A DNA stretch of 64,000 bases from Streptomyces minutiscleroticus (GCF_014650875.1 NZ_BMVU01000006.1:124001-188000); one strand, 5' to 3'. Counted from the first letter of the stretch, positions 50,400 to 59,261 are shown. Translations and numbers: made by a program. Notes: a model not told the origin generated them from the letters alone.

Positions 50400-50575
50400 C
50401 GTCGAGGAGGCGACCGCGTGAGTCTCCTGGCTCTCGGGTCGACACTCGTCCCGGCCTTCCCGCCCTGTCCGGGGCAGTGGCCTGTCGGGACTCGCTCGCC
50501 GATCACAGTGGCGGGACCGCGCCGGATTCGCACCGGCTTCCTCGGACCGCCGTCGCCCTGTCGCCGGTCATCATC
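50400..50575 (-). ncRNA. Cobalamin (B12) riboswitch
   Basis: Read on the minus strand, the region holds GGAAGCCGGTGCGAATCCGG, then GCGGTCCCGCCACTGTGA, then a second CCACTG (50475-50480), and the B12 box AGCCAGGAGAC (50422-50432), in the order and spacing of the cobalamin riboswitch. It ends about 43 nt before the [2Fe-2S] protein start codon, so cobalamin binding probably blocks its translation or transcription. The boundaries are approximate. Confidence 0.93.
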
Positions 50576-50765
50576 CCACGCGGCTGCCGGCCGGGGGCCC
50601 GCGCCTCGGCCGTCGGGCGGGGGCCGGGACCGCACACGGTGTCCCGACGGTGTGAACGGCCCCGCGCGGAACACCGCCGGAGCCGCGCGTCCCAGGTCGA
50701 CGGAGGACTCGGCGCCGCGGGGAAGATCCTTTGCGGCACCGGGAGTACGGCCGTAGGGTCCCGGC

Positions 50766-51128
50766 ATGTCCCTACGTGCTCGTCTGCGCCAGGCCCTGCC
50801 CGAAGCGATGCGTGCCCGCGACAGGACCGCGGTGAGCGCCCTGCGCACCACGCTCGCCGCGCTGGACAACGCGGAGGCGGTACCCGCGGACGAGACCGTG
50901 GCGCACGGCCCGGCACTCGAGGAGTCGCCGGTCGGCGCCGGTGCCACCGAGGCGGCTCGGCGCGCGCTGGACGAGCGCGGTGTGACGGACATCGTGCGGG
51001 CCGAGGCCGCCGAACGGCTGGAGGCCGCGGCGCGGTTGACCGCGCCCGCCCATGCCGACCGGGCCGTACGACTCCGCGCGGAGGCCGCCGTGCTGCTCCG
51101 CTTCCTCGACGGCCACGGCGCCCCGTAG
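50766..51128 (+). CDS. GatB/YqeY-domain-like small protein
   Basis: A 120-residue helical protein. The N-terminus MSLRARLRQALPEAMRARDR followed by TAVSALRTTLAALDNAEAV is the YqeY-type start (tRNA-binding-like helical domain of GatB/YqeY proteins), while the C-terminus is more divergent and shorter than YqeY (about 150 residues). The cellular role is unknown. It is divergent from the B12-riboswitch-controlled gene. Confidence 0.7.
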   Translation: MSLRARLRQALPEAMRARDRTAVSALRTTLAALDNAEAVPADETVAHGPALEESPVGAGATEAARRALDERGVTDIVRAEAAERLEAAARLTAPAHADRAVRLRAEAAVLLRFLDGHGAP

Positions 51129-51259
51129 GACCCGGTCACGGCGTCCGTGGAACGCGGACGACCATGCGGACCGGTGGCACGCCGGTGCCCCGGACCGCTC
51201 GGCGAAAGCCGCCGCAAGCGTTGACGTGGCCTCGACATACTCCTATGGCGTGAGCGACT

Positions 51260-51277
51260 TACCGAACTTGTTCGGTA
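51260..51277. promoter_or_regulatory. Perfect TetR-type palindrome (orphan operator)
   Basis: TACCGAAC-TT-GTTCGGTA at 51260-51277 is a perfect 8+2+8 palindrome of the kind bound by TetR-family repressors in actinomycetes. No TetR gene is adjacent; the nearest downstream reading frame is a glycoside hydrolase remnant, so it may be a leftover operator or belong to a lost regulator gene. Confidence 0.6.
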
Positions 51278-51310
51278 CACCGACCGTGGCAGGAGTCGCC
51301 GAGCCGCGCC

Positions 51311-51530
51311 GCCGACTCCGCCTACGTCATCGGCTGCTTCACCGAGTCGCCGAACGGTCTCGGCACCGACCACGGCCTGCACCTGGCCGTCAGCACGGAC
51401 TCCCCGAACTGGACGCCGCTCGACCGGAACGACCCCGTGGTCACCCCACCGCCGGAGCCGGCGGTCTGCGCGACCCGTTCATCCTGCGCAGGCGCGACGG
51501 CGGCTTCACCACCGTCTCCGCGCCGCGTGG
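51311..51530 (+). pseudogene. Remnant of a glycoside hydrolase family 43 gene
   Basis: ADSAYVIGCFTESPNGLGTD and HGLHLAVSTDSPNWTPLDRN followed by DPVVTP match the N-terminal blade region of GH43 arabinofuranosidases/xylosidases. After one missing C near 51447 the next frame continues as TAGAGGLRDPFILRRRDGGF, the next family block. Both ends of the protein are missing; about 70 residues survive. It cannot be functional. Confidence 0.7.
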
Positions 51531-51646
51531 CCAGGAGAGCCTTCCCGCCCACGCCGTCGGTGCCCCGCGCCCCCGGCGCCGGACCCACCGCCCCCTGAGG
51601 GCCGGCGCCCGGTACGCGCGCGGCCGCGGCCGCTCGGCTCCGTGGA

Positions 51647-54067
51647 TCACACGGTGTGCCGTGCCCCCTTCCGGACGGGGGTGCCCGGGACGGGCGCGGC
51701 CGCCTCGGTGAACGGGTCGCGGGGGCTCTCCAGCTCGATCAGGCCGACGGTCTCCCGCTTGAGCAGGGAGGCCAGGGTCCAGTCGGCGAACACGCGTATC
51801 TTGCGGTTCACGGTCGGGACGCGGCTGCCGTGGTACAGGCGGTGGAACCACCAGGCCGGGCGGCCCTTCAGCTTGATCCTGCCGAACAGGATCGCGACGC
51901 CCTTGTGGAGGCCGAGACCGGCCACCGCGCCCAGGTTCTTGTGCCGGTACTCCTTCAGCGGCCCGCCGCGCAGCGCGGCGAGGACGTTGTCGGCGAGCAC
52001 CGGCGCCTGGCGCACGGCGTGCTGCGCGTTGGGCGCGCACCAGGCGCCCTCCCCCACGGCGAGGTCGGGCACCTGGGCGTTGTCGCCCGCCGCCCACACG
52101 TGGTCGAACCCGGCGACCTGGAGGGTGGGCAGGGTGTCGACGTGGCCGCGCGGGCCCAGCGGCAGCCCGAAGTGGGCCAGGGCCGGAGCGGGGCGCACCC
52201 CCGCCGTCCACACGATGGTGGAGGCGTCCGCCTCGACACCGTTCTTCAGCACCACGTGCTGGTCGACGCACGACTCCATCGAGGTCTCCAGGTACACCTC
52301 GATGCCGCGCCGCCGCAGCTTCTCCATGGTCCACACGCCGAGGTCGGCGCCCATCTCGGGAAGGATGCGGCCGGCCGCCTCGACGAGGACGAAGCGCATG
52401 TCCTCGCGGTCGACGTGGGCGTAGGTCCGCGCGGCGTCCCGGGCCATGTCCTCCACCTCGGCGATCGTCTCCACCCCGGCGAAGCCGCCGCCGACGAAGA
52501 CGAAGGTGAGGGCCTTGCGCTTGACGGCCTCGTCGGCGGTGGAGTCGGCGCGGTCCAGCTGCGCCATGACGTGGTTGCGCAGGCCGACGGCCTCCTCCAC
52601 GGACTTCATGCCGATGCCGTGCTCGGCCAGGCCGGGGATCGGGAAGGTGCGGGAGATCGAACCGACCGCGACGACGAGGTGGTCGAAGGACAGCTCGAAG
52701 GCGTCGCCCGCCGCCGTACGGACGTGGGCGATCCGCTCCGCCTGGTCCACCGAGACGACGTGGCCGGTCACCACCTCCGCTCCCGCCAGGACGGGCCGCA
52801 GCGGCGCGACCAGGTTGCGCGGGGCGACGTTGCCCGCGGCCGCCTCGGGCAGGAACGGCAGGTAGGTCATGTACGGGCGCGGGTCGACGACCGTGACGGT
52901 GGCCTCGCCGCGGCGCACCTTCCTCAGCAGGCGCATCGCGGTGTAGAGGCCCACGTAGCCGCCGCCCGCGACGAGGATGCGGGGGCGGTCCGGGACGGGG
53001 GCGACGGGCATGGCGGCCTCTCGGGTGTGAGCGGGTTCGCGTTCTTCGGTCCCAGTGGGTTCGTGCGAGGCGGCCCGCGGGATGTGGTGGGTGCCGAGGC
53101 GCCTGCGGAACACCCAGTACGTCCACGCCTGGTAGGCGACGACCAGCGGAGCGAAGAACGCGCTCGTCCAGGTCATGATCCCCAGCGTGTACGACGAGGA
53201 GGACGCGTTGGTGACCGTCAGGCTCCACGCCGGGTCCAGCGTGGACGGCATGACGTCGGGATACAGGGACAGGAAGAGCGTCGCCGCGGTCGCCGCCACG
53301 GTGCCGGCGGAGAAGGCGAACGCCCAGCCCTCGCGGCGCGCCCTGGTGCAGGCCAGGGCCGCCGGCCAGGCGGCCAGGGCGACGACCACGGTGATCAGGC
53401 TGCGGCCGTTGCCGCGGGTGGCCTGGGTCCAGATGAGGAAGGCGGCCGCGGGGAGGGCGGCGACCAGGCCGAGGCGGAACGCCAGGCCGCGGGCCCGGGC
53501 GCGGATGTCACCGGCCGTCTTCAGCGCGGCGAAGACCGCGCCGTGGACGGTGAACACCACCAGCAGGGTCACCGCCCCCAGCAGGGCGTACCCGTGGAAC
53601 AGCCCGGCGAGGCCGCCGACGTAGACGTGCCGGCGGTCGACGGCCACCCCGTGGGCGAGGTTCGCGAAGACCACGCCCCACAGCAGCGGGGTGAGCAGGG
53701 AGGTCCAGAAGACGGCGCGCTCCCAGTTGCGCTTCCAGCGGGCGCCCTCGCGCTTGGCGCGGTACTCGAAGGCCACCGCCCTGACGATCAGGCAGACCAG
53801 GATCGCGAACAGCACCAGGTCGAAGCCGCTGAACAGGGTGGCGTACCAGCCGGGGAAGGCGGCGAAGGTGGCGGCGCCGGCCGCGATCACCCATACCTCG
53901 TTGGCGTCCCAGACGGGACCGATGGTGTTGATGAGCACCCGGCGCTCGCGCTCGTCACGGGCCAGCAGCCGGGTGAGCACCCCGACGCCGAAGTCGAAGC
54001 CCTCCAGGACGAAGTAGCCCGTCCAGAAGAAGGCGATGAGCAGGAACCAGAAATCGTGGAGATGCAT
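51647..54067 (-). CDS. cydB: Cytochrome bd oxidase subunit II fused to type-II NADH dehydrogenase
   Basis: One uninterrupted 806-residue frame. Residues 1-about 340 are CydB (HDFWFLLIAFFWTGYFVLEG, FDFGVGVL, GPVWDANEVWVIAAGAATFA, then about eight or nine membrane helices to TYWVFRRRLGTHHIP). A 25-residue Glu/Pro/Arg linker follows. Residues about 353-806 are a complete NDH-2: RILVAGGGYVGLYTAMRLLR (FAD), FVFVGGGFAGVETIAEVEDM (NADH), VWAAGDNAQVPD (FAD), with a C-terminal membrane-associating region. The fusion would couple NADH-to-quinone and quinol-to-oxygen electron transfer in one polypeptide. An internal ATG at 53011 preceded by GAGAGG could also yield separate NDH-2. It lies 23 bp after cydA and falls under the same Rex operator. 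If the fusion is an assembly artefact, two normal genes would result. Confidence 0.88.
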   Translation of the reverse strand: MHLHDFWFLLIAFFWTGYFVLEGFDFGVGVLTRLLARDERERRVLINTIGPVWDANEVWVIAAGAATFAAFPGWYATLFSGFDLVLFAILVCLIVRAVAFEYRAKREGARWKRNWERAVFWTSLLTPLLWGVVFANLAHGVAVDRRHVYVGGLAGLFHGYALLGAVTLLVVFTVHGAVFAALKTAGDIRARARGLAFRLGLVAALPAAAFLIWTQATRGNGRSLITVVVALAAWPAALACTRARREGWAFAFSAGTVAATAATLFLSLYPDVMPSTLDPAWSLTVTNASSSSYTLGIMTWTSAFFAPLVVAYQAWTYWVFRRRLGTHHIPRAASHEPTGTEEREPAHTREAAMPVAPVPDRPRILVAGGGYVGLYTAMRLLRKVRRGEATVTVVDPRPYMTYLPFLPEAAAGNVAPRNLVAPLRPVLAGAEVVTGHVVSVDQAERIAHVRTAAGDAFELSFDHLVVAVGSISRTFPIPGLAEHGIGMKSVEEAVGLRNHVMAQLDRADSTADEAVKRKALTFVFVGGGFAGVETIAEVEDMARDAARTYAHVDREDMRFVLVEAAGRILPEMGADLGVWTMEKLRRRGIEVYLETSMESCVDQHVVLKNGVEADASTIVWTAGVRPAPALAHFGLPLGPRGHVDTLPTLQVAGFDHVWAAGDNAQVPDLAVGEGAWCAPNAQHAVRQAPVLADNVLAALRGGPLKEYRHKNLGAVAGLGLHKGVAILFGRIKLKGRPAWWFHRLYHGSRVPTVNRKIRVFADWTLASLLKRETVGLIELESPRDPFTEAAAPVPGTPVRKGARHTV

Positions 54068-54090
54068 GACGAGTACGTCCTGACAGCCGG

Positions 54091-55626
54091 TCAGTAGGCG
54101 AAGGTGAGGGTCTTGTCGTCGTCCTCGGCGGCGGACGGTCCGCGCAGCCTCGGGTCACGCTGGGGCGGCCGCTCCTCGGTGTGCGGGCCGGCCTTGGCGT
54201 AGGTGACCATCAGCCGGACCTCGATGACGGCCAGGACCGCGTAGAGCGCGGTGAAGCCGATCAGCGTGGTGAGCATCGTGGCGGCGCTCACCCCGGGGGA
54301 CACGGCGTCCGAGGTGCGCAGCAGGCCGTAGACCACCCAGGGCTGGCGGCCGGTCTCGGTGAAGATCCAGCCGAAGGAGTTGGCGATGAGCGGGAAGCCC
54401 ATGGTCAGGACGGCGATCCGCCACGCCCAGGAGGTGAGGGACGGGCCGAGGGGCCGGTTCGGCGTCAGCATCAGGTGCGGCACCTCCTCCGGTTCCGTCA
54501 CGTAGGCCGGGCCGATCCACCGGCGGTTGCGCGTGAGCCACAGTCCGGCCGCGCCCACGGCGAACGAGGTCGTCCCGAACAGGATCATGAAGCGGTAGGA
54601 CCAGTACGCCAGCGGGACGTTCGGCAGGTAGTCGCCGGCCGAGCCGCCGTACTGCGCCGCCATGGCGGCGGCCGCGTCGTCGATGCCGGTCACGGGCGCG
54701 TGGAAGCTGTGGTGCGCCAGGAACGACAGCACGTACGGGACGTCGATGCCGACGATGTTCGTGTGCCTGGCCACGTCCATGACCGCGAACAGTGAGAACG
54801 GTGCGTTCGACACCGTGTCCCACAGCCCTTCCCCCGCGGCCATCTTCAGCGGCTGCTGCTCGATCAGCAGCTGACCGAGGCTGTCCGCGTCGACGAGCGT
54901 GGCGAGGCCCGCCACCGCCAGCACGCCCAGGCCGACCCGCAGCGAGGTCCGCATCACCGCGATCCGCCTGCGGTCCACGGCCGCGCCCGCCGCCTGCGCG
55001 CGCCGGGCGCGCAGCAGGTGCCAGGCGGCGATGCCGGTCACGAAGGCGCCGCCGGTGACGAAGGAGGCGGTGATCGCGTGCAGACCGGCCATCACCTGCG
55101 TCGACTGGAACAGCACCGCGGGGAAGTCGGTCAGCCGTGCCCGGCCGTGGTCCACCGTGTAGCCGACCGGGTGCTGCATCCAGGAGTTGGCGGCGAGGAT
55201 GAAGTACGCCGACAGCACGGTGCCCAGGGACACCATCCAGATGCAGAAGCAGTGCAGACGGCGCGGGAGCCGGTCCCAGCCGAAGATCCACAGACCGATG
55301 AACGTGGACTCGAAGAAGAAGGCGATGATCGCCTCCATCGCCAGCGGGACGCCGAAGACGTCGCCCACGAAGCGGGAGTAGGCGGACCAGTCCATGCCGA
55401 ACTGGAACTCCTGGACGATGCCGGTGACCACGCCCATCGCCATGTTGATCAGGAAGAGCTTCCCCCAGAACTTGGTGGCGTGGAAGTACTTCTCCTTTCG
55501 CGTGCGCACCCACGCGGTCTGCAGGCCGGCGGTGATGCCGGCCAGGCTGATCGTCAGCGGCACGAACAGGTAGTGGTAGACGGTGGTGATCCCGAACTGC
55601 CAGCGGGCGATCGTCTCGGGAGACAT
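54091..55626 (-). CDS. cydA: Cytochrome bd ubiquinol oxidase subunit I
   Basis: A 511-residue CydA with nine expected membrane helices. Early residues RWQFGITTVYHYLFVPLTIS include the b595-ligand-region His18. GMDWSAYSRFVGDVFGVPLA, MEAIIAFFFESTFIGLWIFG and NSWMQHPVGY are canonical. GWIFTETGRQPWVVYGLLRT is the GRQPW signature after the quinol-binding Q-loop, which here is short as in non-enteric enzymes. ATG 55626 matches the family start; an upstream in-frame start at 55662 would lie within the Rex operator. It is followed by the cydB-NDH-2 fusion. Confidence 0.95.
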   Translation of the reverse strand: MSPETIARWQFGITTVYHYLFVPLTISLAGITAGLQTAWVRTRKEKYFHATKFWGKLFLINMAMGVVTGIVQEFQFGMDWSAYSRFVGDVFGVPLAMEAIIAFFFESTFIGLWIFGWDRLPRRLHCFCIWMVSLGTVLSAYFILAANSWMQHPVGYTVDHGRARLTDFPAVLFQSTQVMAGLHAITASFVTGGAFVTGIAAWHLLRARRAQAAGAAVDRRRIAVMRTSLRVGLGVLAVAGLATLVDADSLGQLLIEQQPLKMAAGEGLWDTVSNAPFSLFAVMDVARHTNIVGIDVPYVLSFLAHHSFHAPVTGIDDAAAAMAAQYGGSAGDYLPNVPLAYWSYRFMILFGTTSFAVGAAGLWLTRNRRWIGPAYVTEPEEVPHLMLTPNRPLGPSLTSWAWRIAVLTMGFPLIANSFGWIFTETGRQPWVVYGLLRTSDAVSPGVSAATMLTTLIGFTALYAVLAVIEVRLMVTYAKAGPHTEERPPQRDPRLRGPSAAEDDDKTLTFAY

Positions 55627-55644
55627 GGCGGTGCGCTTCCCTTC

Positions 55645-55668
55645 TTGTGAATGTGAACACATTCACAA
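55645..55668. promoter_or_regulatory. Rex operator upstream of cydA
   Basis: The core TGTGAACACATTCACA at 55652-55667 matches the Rex operator consensus TGTGAA-N4-TTCACA. It is embedded in a larger perfect palindrome of two 11-bp arms (TTGTGAATGTG and its complement) around a central AA. It ends 19 bp upstream of the cydA ATG. Rex, a repressor released by a high NADH/NAD ratio, is known to control cyd genes in Streptomyces coelicolor. Confidence 0.92.
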
Positions 55669-56115
55669 AGCAGGCTGTGACAGTGGGCGGACACCCGGCC
55701 TTCGGTCCGGCCGGGCGTGCACCCGTGATCGTCAGTGGTGGGTCATGCGCGGCACGTCTCCATGCGCGGCATGTCCGGAACGGAAACCGCTCCTCGACCA
55801 GTTTCCCACTCTTCGATCCGTTTCGGATAGGGGCCACTGGTCATGGCGACGTCCGGCAGCCTGACAAATGAAAAGGCCATGTGTCCAATGCCTTGGTGTC
55901 CTGGAATTCATGCCCCGAAGTAATACGGGGGACCGGATCTGCGACCTCCGTCACAGTCCTGAGCTGCGGCGATCTATCGCCTGCGAGGAAAAACGCACGT
56001 CAGAGCCGTTCAATTCTCCCTGTGCATGGATTCGGTGTAACTGAGGCATTGGAATCATGTCTCGTTCCGGCTGAGTCTGATCACTTCCGAATGACGAGGA
56101 TTCAGGCAGGAGCCG
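55669..56115. other. 447-bp divergent region between cydA and the malic enzyme gene
   Basis: No gene recognised. A CCCGGCC hairpin lies at 55694-55715. A 15-bp direct repeat CATGCGCGGCAYGTC occurs at 55744 and 55761 (14 of 15 identical). The stretch 55865-56110 is clearly AT-richer than the average and should hold the malic enzyme promoter. AGGCAGGAG at about 56105-56112 is the malic enzyme ribosome-binding site. Confidence 0.5.
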
Positions 56116-57831
56116 ATGATGGAGACGAAGTGGAACGCCGCGGAGGGGCGGCTGGAGACCACGGCCCGGGGCCGCGCCGTGCTGGCCGATCCCCTGCTGA
56201 ACCGCGGGACCGCGTTCACCGAGGAGGAGCGGCGGGCGCTGGGCCTGACCGGTCTGGTGCCGCCGCAGGTGCTCACCCAGGACCAGCAGGCGGCCCGCGC
56301 CTACCAGCAGTACCGGGCGCAGCCGACCGACCTGGCCAAGAACGTGTACCTGACGGCGCTGCACGACCGTAACCGCGTGCTGTTCTACCGGCTGCTCGGC
56401 GACCACCTCCCCGAGATGCTGCCCATCGTCTACACCCCCACCGTCGGCACCGCCATCGAGCGCTACAGCTACGAGTACCGCCGCCCCGCCGGGGTCTACC
56501 TGTCGGTCGACGCACCCGAGGACATCGAGCGCGCGCTGCTCGCCACCGGTCTGGGCCCGGACGACGTGGACCTCGTCGTCGCCACCGACGGGGAGGCGGT
56601 CCTCGGCATCGGCGACTGGGGCGTGGGCGGCATCGACATCGCGGTCGGCAAGCTCGCCGTCTACACCGCCGCCGCCGGCATCGACCCGGCCCGCACCCTC
56701 GCGGTCATGCTGGACGTCGGCACCAACCGCAAGGAGCTCCTCGACGACCCGCTGTACCTGGGCAACCACCACGAGCGCGTCGACCGGGCCACGTACGACT
56801 CCTTCGTCGAGGCCTACCTGAGCACCGCGGGGCGGCTCTTCCCCAGGGCCCTGCTGCACTGGGAGGACCTCGGCCCGGCCAACGCCCGCCGCATCCTGGA
56901 CGCCTACCGCGACAAGTTCTTCACCTGGAACGACGACATCCAGGGCACCGGCGCCGTCAACCTCGCCGCCGTCCTCGGCGGCGTCGGGGCCACCGGCGTC
57001 CCGCTGACCGAGCACCGCATCGTCGTCTTCGGCGCCGGCACCGCCGGCATCGGCGTCGCCGACCAGCTGCGCGACGCCCTCGTCGCCGAGGGCCTGACCC
57101 CCGAGCAGGCCACCGCCCGCATCTGGGCCGTCGACCGCCACGGCCTGCTCACCCGGGGCCAGCAGGGCATACGCGACTTCCAGATCCGCTACGCCCGCCC
57201 CGCCGCCGAGGTCGCCGGCTGGCAGTACGACGAGGGGCTCGGCGGCATCCCGCTCGCCGAGGTCGTCCGGCAGGCGCGTCCCACCATCCTGATCGGCACC
57301 TCCGGCCAGGGCGGCTCCTTCACCGAGGAGATTGTCCGCACCATGGCCGCGCACGCCGAGCGCCCCATCATCATGGCCATGTCCAACCCCACTCGGCTGG
57401 CCGAGGCGGTCCCCGCCGACCTGCTCGCCTGGACCGACGGCCGCGCGCTGATCGCCACCGGCAGCCCCTTCCCGCCCGTCGAGTACGGGGGCACCACCTA
57501 CACGATCGCGCAGGCCAACAACGCCCTCGTCTTCCCGGGCCTGGGGCTGGGCGCCGTCGTCGCCGGCGCCGACCGCATCACCGACGGCATGCTCTCCGCC
57601 GTCGCGCACGCCGTCGCACGGCACACCGACGCAAGTGTCCCGGGCGCACCCGTCCTGCCGCCCATCGACCGGCTGCGCGAGACCACGGTGGACGTGGCGG
57701 TCGCCGTCGTACGCGCCGCGGTCCGTGACGGTGTCGCCCGCCAGACCGGCGACGGTGCCGACGGCACCGTCGAGGAGCGTGTCCGCGCCGCCATGTGGCA
57801 CCCGGTCTACCCGCCGATCGAGGCCGTCTGA
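56116..57831 (+). CDS. NAD-dependent malic enzyme
   Basis: A 571-residue enzyme of the long (SfcA/MaeA-like) malic enzyme class. VYTPTVGTAIERYSYEYRRP holds the active-site Tyr region, GDWGVGGIDIAVGKLAVYTA the substrate loop, LDVGTNRKELLDDPLYLG the family signature, WNDDIQGTGAVNLAAVLGG the metal-binding Asp residues, and VVFGAGTAGIGVADQLRDAL the NAD-binding fold. It decarboxylates malate to pyruvate with NADH production. A permease of the malate/auxin-carrier type, an exporter and a LysR regulator follow on the same strand. NADH output fits a link to the nearby Rex-controlled oxidase, but that is inference. Confidence 0.95.
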   Translation: MMETKWNAAEGRLETTARGRAVLADPLLNRGTAFTEEERRALGLTGLVPPQVLTQDQQAARAYQQYRAQPTDLAKNVYLTALHDRNRVLFYRLLGDHLPEMLPIVYTPTVGTAIERYSYEYRRPAGVYLSVDAPEDIERALLATGLGPDDVDLVVATDGEAVLGIGDWGVGGIDIAVGKLAVYTAAAGIDPARTLAVMLDVGTNRKELLDDPLYLGNHHERVDRATYDSFVEAYLSTAGRLFPRALLHWEDLGPANARRILDAYRDKFFTWNDDIQGTGAVNLAAVLGGVGATGVPLTEHRIVVFGAGTAGIGVADQLRDALVAEGLTPEQATARIWAVDRHGLLTRGQQGIRDFQIRYARPAAEVAGWQYDEGLGGIPLAEVVRQARPTILIGTSGQGGSFTEEIVRTMAAHAERPIIMAMSNPTRLAEAVPADLLAWTDGRALIATGSPFPPVEYGGTTYTIAQANNALVFPGLGLGAVVAGADRITDGMLSAVAHAVARHTDASVPGAPVLPPIDRLRETTVDVAVAVVRAAVRDGVARQTGDGADGTVEERVRAAMWHPVYPPIEAV

Positions 57832-58077
57832 CCTCTCCCCCGGCGGGCCCGGCGGGTCCACCGGCGAAGCCACCCTCAGCAGTCCTCCCGGCGGCCGGCC
57901 ACGACGGCAGCGGCGCCGGCCCCCTCGACCGCGTTGTCCGTCCGTGCCGCCGACGCCACGACGCCGAGCCGGACCCAGGTGCCCGTCCGGGCCCGGTCCG
58001 GCTCGACGGCTGACAGACCGACCACCACCGGGCTACGGCCGAGCCACCCCCACCCACCCAGAAGAACTGACATAGGC

Positions 58078-59139
58078 ATGAGTTTCTCCCATATCTTCAC
58101 CATCGTGGTGCCGGTCTTCGTCATCATCCTGGTCGGCTACGGCACCGGACGGCTCAGACTGTTCGACGCGAGCGGAACCCAGGCGCTGCGCGACCTGACC
58201 ATGCAGCTCGCGCTCCCCGCCTCCCTGCTGCTGGGCATCTGGAAGACCCCGCGCCACACCCTGGTCGAGAAGCTGCCCCTGGCGGGCCTGCTGGCGCTGG
58301 GCTTCCTCGTGGTGTACGCCGTCCTGTTCGTGGTCCTGCGCCACGCGGCCCGCCGCCCCCTCAAGCGCGCCGCCCTGCTCGCACTGGCCTGTGTGCAGCC
58401 GCAGTACGCCTTCATGGGCACCTCCGTCCTCGGCGGCCTCTTCGGCGCCGAGCAGGCCGCCGTCCCGATCGCCGTCGCCGGCATCCTCGTCAACGTCGTC
58501 CTCGACCCGGCCGTGCTGGTCGTGCTCGGCCTGCCGGACCGCACCGCGTCGCGGGCCGGTGCCCGCACGGCCGCCGCCACCGCCGCGCCGCGGCCCGCGC
58601 TGGTCGGCGCGGGAGGCGGCACGGCCGTGTCCGTCGCCCCCGTGGACCCGGCGCCCGCTGTTCCCGGGCCGCACCGGCCCTCCGCCCTGCGCACCGTCCT
58701 GCACCAGCTGCGCGAGCCCTTCGTCTGGGGTCCGCTGCTCGGCCTGGTCCTCTCCGTCGCCGGTGTCGGCGTGCCGAGCATCGCCGGCACGTCGCTGACC
58801 CTGCTCTCCGGTGCCTCCTCCTCCGCCGCGCTGCTCTACGTCGGGCTCTCCGTCTCCCGGGTCGGCCGTCCGCGCCTGTACCCGCGCGTGTGGGTGGTCT
58901 CCCTCATCAGCGTGGTGGTCCTGCCCCTGCTCCTCTATTACGTCGGCAAGGCCCTGACCTCCTCGGAGAGCGCCGCGCAGGCCGCGCTGATCCTCGCCTT
59001 CCCCGTCTCCCCCGTGCCGCTGATGTTCGCCTCCAAGTACGGCGACAAGTCCGACGAGGAGACCATCGGCTCCGCCGTCGTCGTCAGCCTGGTCCTGTCG
59101 TTCCTCACCCTGCCGCTGATGATCGACCTGGTCGGCTGA
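58078..59139 (+). CDS. AEC-family permease
   Basis: A 353-residue membrane protein of the auxin efflux carrier family (PF03547): about ten helices, five before and five after a long Ala/Pro-rich central loop (residues about 150-205). FTIVVPVFVIILVGYGTGRL and MQLALPASLLLGIW open the fold; QYAFMGTSVLGGLFG and FPVSPVPLMFASKYG are family blocks. Relatives such as MdcF/MleP carry malonate or malate, which suits its place 246 bp after the malic enzyme gene. The strong stem-loop after the stop separates it from the FUSC gene. Confidence 0.88.
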   Translation: MSFSHIFTIVVPVFVIILVGYGTGRLRLFDASGTQALRDLTMQLALPASLLLGIWKTPRHTLVEKLPLAGLLALGFLVVYAVLFVVLRHAARRPLKRAALLALACVQPQYAFMGTSVLGGLFGAEQAAVPIAVAGILVNVVLDPAVLVVLGLPDRTASRAGARTAAATAAPRPALVGAGGGTAVSVAPVDPAPAVPGPHRPSALRTVLHQLREPFVWGPLLGLVLSVAGVGVPSIAGTSLTLLSGASSSAALLYVGLSVSRVGRPRLYPRVWVVSLISVVVLPLLLYYVGKALTSSESAAQAALILAFPVSPVPLMFASKYGDKSDEETIGSAVVVSLVLSFLTLPLMIDLVG

Positions 59140-59150
59140 TCCGTCCCCGG

Positions 59151-59190
59151 ACCGCCTGCCACCGGGTCCGGGAACCCGGTGGCAGGCGGT
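59151..59190 (+). terminator. Perfect 17-bp stem-loop after the AEC permease gene
   Basis: ACCGCCTGCCACCGGGT at 59151-59167 pairs perfectly with 59174-59190, with a 6-nt loop. It begins 11 bp after the permease stop and precedes the FUSC gene by 71 bp. There is no T-tract, as is usual in this GC class. Confidence 0.88.
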
Positions 59191-59261
59191 CCGGGGGCCC
59201 GGCCGCAACCGGGGAACCCGGACCCTGTTCCGTCACCGCACCGTGGAAGGCAGACAGCCGT

